From assembly GCA_002353485.1 (NCBI GenBank), contig DEJS01000010.1:79870-143869 (forward strand): a stretch of DNA of 64,000 nt, in the 5' to 3' direction. A program made the translations under genes and the position numbers. Source of the DNA: Prevotella sp. UBA2742. GTDB lineage: Bacteria; Bacteroidota; Bacteroidia; Bacteroidales; Bacteroidaceae. The first letter of the stretch is position 1. Every line of letters begins with the position of its first letter. The notes under the pieces are model-generated. The model made no database searches, had not been told where the DNA came from, and worked only from the letters and a program-made list of their open reading frames with translations. This document shows, piece by piece, positions 61,463 to 64,000 of this stretch.

Positions 61463-63019
61463 ATGTTCGAAGGACAACCGAAAGGACTATTTGCGTTGGC
61501 ACTGGCCAACACTGGCGAACGCTTCGGCTACTACACCATGCTGGCCGTCTTCGCCCTGTTTCTGAGAGCCAACTATGGACTGTCGCCCGCCCTGGCAGGC
61601 ACCATCTATAGTGCGTTCCTCATGTTTGTGTATTTCTTCCCCCTGTTCGGCGGCATGCTGGCCGACAAGTTCGGCTTCGGCCGCATGGTCACTACCGGCA
61701 TCCTCATCATGTTTGCCGGCTACGTGCTACTGAGCGTCCCCCTGGGTGGCGACAGCGTGGCACTGGTGGTTATGCTGGCTGCCCTGCTGCTTATCGGCTT
61801 CGGTACGGGACTCTTCAAGGGCAACCTCCAGGTGATGGTGGGCGACCTCTACAACGACCCGCAGTACAAGGACAAGCGCGATGCCGGTTTCTCCATCTTC
61901 TACATGGCCATCAACATTGGTGCCCTCTTCGCACCTACCGCCGCCATCAAGATCAAGGAGTGGGCCGAACAGTCGCTGGGCTACTCCAGCAACGATGCCT
62001 ACCACTTCTCGTTTGCCGTAGCCTGTGCCTCGCTCATCCTCTCCATCGCCATCTACTATGCCTTCCGGTCCACCTTCCGTCATGTAGAAGGTCAAAAGGG
62101 CAAGGAGGCCGGCGGAAGCTCTGCCAGCGGCAATGCCTCGGCAGCAGCTGCCGAGGCTCCCGAGCTGTCGAAGGAAGAGACCAAACAGCGCATCGTGGCC
62201 CTGTGCCTCGTCTTCGCCGTGGTCATCTTCTTCTGGATGGCCTTCCACCAGAACGGACTCTCGCTGACCTATTTCGCCGACGAGTTCACCGCCCAGTCAG
62301 CCCAGGGCCTGCAGGCCATGTGCTTCAACGTGTGGAACCTCGTGGCCGTCATCTTCATCGTCTATGCCCTCTTCTCGCTCTTCCAGTCGAAGACGGGCAA
62401 GGGCAAAGCCATCTCAGCCCTCGTCATTGCGCTGGCGCTGTGCTTCCTCTGCCTGTCCTACGATGCTGACGGCACCATCAAGGTCTCGGCCCCCATCTTC
62501 CAGCAGTTTAATCCCTTCTATGTGGTGGCGCTGACCCCCGTGTCAATGGCCATCTTCGGGTCGCTGGCAGCCAAAGGCAAGGAGCCCTCGGCACCACGTA
62601 AGATAGCCTACGGCATGATTGTAGCCGCCGTGGCCTACGCCCTGATGGCCTTTGGCTCGCTCGGGCTGCCTATGCCTACATCCGAGATTGGGCCTGACGG
62701 CAATCCCACAGCCGTCCATATGGCCGATGTCACTCCCAACCTGCTCATCGGCGTCTATCTCGTACTGACCTTCGGCGAGCTGTTGCTCTCGCCCATGGGT
62801 ATCTCCTTCGTCTCGAAGGTCGCCCCCCCCAAGTATAAGGGAATGATGATGGGCGGCTGGTTCGTGGCCACCGCCATCGGCAACCAGCTCGTCGTCGTGG
62901 GCGGTCTGCTCTGGGGCGCCGTGCCCCTGTGGCTTTGCTGGAGCGTCTTCATGGGCGTCTGTCTGGTAGCCGCCGTCTTCATGTTCGCCATGATGAAGCG
63001 TCTGGAGCGCGTATGCTGA
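61463..63019 (+). CDS. POT-family proton-coupled peptide transporter
   Basis: 518 residues with about fourteen membrane segments. The family signature reads NTGERFGYY (residues 16-24): the first Glu of ExxERFxYY is Asn, and the second Glu and Arg are kept. Other family features (FKGNLQVMVGDLY, DAGFSIFYMAINIGA) are intact. It should import di- or tripeptides. A TAAACTC doublet lies upstream (61442-61455). The stop overlaps the next start by 7 bp. Confidence 0.92.
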   Translation: MFEGQPKGLFALALANTGERFGYYTMLAVFALFLRANYGLSPALAGTIYSAFLMFVYFFPLFGGMLADKFGFGRMVTTGILIMFAGYVLLSVPLGGDSVALVVMLAALLLIGFGTGLFKGNLQVMVGDLYNDPQYKDKRDAGFSIFYMAINIGALFAPTAAIKIKEWAEQSLGYSSNDAYHFSFAVACASLILSIAIYYAFRSTFRHVEGQKGKEAGGSSASGNASAAAAEAPELSKEETKQRIVALCLVFAVVIFFWMAFHQNGLSLTYFADEFTAQSAQGLQAMCFNVWNLVAVIFIVYALFSLFQSKTGKGKAISALVIALALCFLCLSYDADGTIKVSAPIFQQFNPFYVVALTPVSMAIFGSLAAKGKEPSAPRKIAYGMIVAAVAYALMAFGSLGLPMPTSEIGPDGNPTAVHMADVTPNLLIGVYLVLTFGELLLSPMGISFVSKVAPPKYKGMMMGGWFVATAIGNQLVVVGGLLWGAVPLWLCWSVFMGVCLVAAVFMFAMMKRLERVC

Positions 63020-63933
63020 CACTATTGCTGGCCTCGTGGCTGACGCTCGTCGAGCTGAACTGCGAGAATCTCTTTGACTGCCGGCACGATGAGGGGAAGC
63101 AGGACACCGAGTGGTTGCCTGCTTCCCCTCGTCATTGGACGCCGTCGCGCTTCTGGCGTAAGGTGAACAGCCTGGGACAGGTCATCATGTCGTGTCAGGA
63201 CGACGCCCTGCCCGACCTGGTGGCACTGGTCGAAGTCGAGAACGACTCGTGCCTGCACTACCTGACGCGCCGTTCGCTGTTGAGAAAGGCCGGCTACCAG
63301 TACCTGATGACCCAGTCGCCCGACCTCCGCGGCATCGACGTGGCGTTGCTCTACCAGCCCGCCACCTTCCAGCCCGTGTGCTACGACATGCTGCGGGTAG
63401 AACCGTTAGAAGGCATGCGTCCTACGCGCGACATTCTCTACGTCCAGGGCATGACCCGCGACAGCGTGCTGCTGCATGTCTTCGTGGTGCACGCTCCCAG
63501 CCGTTTCGGTGGCGAAAAGGCCACCCGGCCTTTCCGTCTGCAGGTCATGCAGCGGCTCGTCGAACAGGTCCGTCTGCTGCCTGCCGACGCACGCATCATC
63601 GTCTGCGGCGACTTCAACGACTACGCCGACAGCCCCTCCTTGCAGTTCCTGGGCCGGCAGGGGCTTCACAACGTCACAGCCCGTGCCCCTTCGGCCCATG
63701 GCCGTGCCGAAGGCACCTACCGCTATCAGGGCCGCTGGGAGAGCATCGACCATGTGCTTGTCTCCACGAGCCTGCTGCCTGCCGTCAGGCAGGCCTGCAT
63801 CAACGATGCTCCCTTCCTGTTGGAAGACGACAAGAAATACGGAGGGAAGAAACCCCTCCGTACCTATAGCGGCTTTCAGTACCAGCGCGGATTCAGCGAC
63901 CACCTGCCCCTCGTCGTCCGCCTGCAGTGGTGA
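63013..63933 (+). CDS. Endonuclease/exonuclease/phosphatase-family hydrolase
   Basis: 306 residues. EEP-fold motifs: VELNCENLFD with the metal site, VALVEVEND, FVVHAPSRFGG, GDFNDYADSPSLQ, IDHVLVS and the terminal SDHLPLVVRL. The substrate may be nucleic acid or a phospho-compound. The first 13 residues are hydrophobic (MLTLLLASWLTLV), so it may be exported or membrane-associated, but the segment is short for a signal peptide. It overlaps the transporter by 7 bp. Confidence 0.85.
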   Translation: MLTLLLASWLTLVELNCENLFDCRHDEGKQDTEWLPASPRHWTPSRFWRKVNSLGQVIMSCQDDALPDLVALVEVENDSCLHYLTRRSLLRKAGYQYLMTQSPDLRGIDVALLYQPATFQPVCYDMLRVEPLEGMRPTRDILYVQGMTRDSVLLHVFVVHAPSRFGGEKATRPFRLQVMQRLVEQVRLLPADARIIVCGDFNDYADSPSLQFLGRQGLHNVTARAPSAHGRAEGTYRYQGRWESIDHVLVSTSLLPAVRQACINDAPFLLEDDKKYGGKKPLRTYSGFQYQRGFSDHLPLVVRLQW

Positions 63934-63980
63934 CGGCGTCATCGTTTGGCATGTACATTTTTTACTTGTTTCCGCTCCCG

Positions 63981-64000
63981 TTCATGTCCGCTTCATGTCC
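63981..64000 (+). repeat. Start of an 11-nt direct repeat at the window edge
   Basis: TTCATGTCCGC followed by TTCATGTCC, cut by the end of the window. The period is the same as in the elements at 29218 and 52853, but the unit sequence differs. The 67-bp tail after the last gene shows nothing else. Confidence 0.4.

Overview
The window reads as core chromosome of a Bacteroidales bacterium, most likely Prevotella or a close relative. The evidence is the short primary sigma factor, the aerotolerance (Bat) operon, the Rnf cluster with a RseC-like lead gene, a type-B T9SS sorting domain, a DUF5686 outer-membrane barrel, DUF4295 beside rpmB and rpmG, and repeated TAnnTTTG (-7) boxes, several with a TTTG or TTG element 19-20 bp upstream. 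Shine-Dalgarno sequences are mostly absent. I see no prophage, insertion sequence, CRISPR array, rRNA or tRNA. The only RNA gene I can support is tmRNA.

Layout. At 0-4.5 kb are the tail of a LytTR regulator, htpG, and a TPR/SpoIIE-type phosphatase lipoprotein. At 4.6-11.6 kb is a rightward housekeeping run: map, tsaD, pncC/cinA-C, rpmB, rpmG, DUF4295, ftsY, rimO, an HU gene and an HU gene fused to a membrane segment and LysM. At 11.9-20.1 kb is the Bat operon (MoxR ATPase, DUF58, a membrane protein, BatA, a BatB-BatC fusion, a BatD-BatE fusion). PAP2, queA, nadE, a DMP19-like protein, smpB, metH (no reactivation domain) and a GHL10 glycosidase-like protein follow on the same strand to 29.2 kb.

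At 29.4-33.3 kb a leftward rsmG/MBL pair diverges from a HAD phosphatase, panB and an MFS transporter. At 33.3-45.4 kb is a leftward block: addB, addA, DUF5686, rpoD, maeB and cdd, encountered in that order along the + strand. At 45.4-52.7 kb are a glucosaminidase with LysM, an unknown acidic protein, and rseC-like plus rnfBCDGEA. At 53.0-64.0 kb are tmRNA, a PglF/CapD-type dehydratase, uvrA preceded by a T9SS-type-B protein, then LysM/periplasmic-binding protein, PorT-like barrel, POT transporter and an EEP-family hydrolase.

Genes that work together: tmRNA with SmpB (ribosome rescue, encoded 28 kb apart), AddA with AddB (break repair), the Rnf subunits (ferredoxin:NAD ion pump), and the Bat proteins (envelope VWA/TPR complex with a MoxR ATPase).

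The most interesting signals are small and non-coding. A perfect 15-bp inverted repeat buries the htpG start codon. An 11-nt repeat element occurs at two loci in opposite orientation. A T10 tract fills the promoter spacer of an outer-membrane gene with an apparently leaderless GTG start. The cdd and glucosaminidase promoters are mirror images on the same 36 bp. Among proteins, the HU-membrane-LysM fusion is the most notable.
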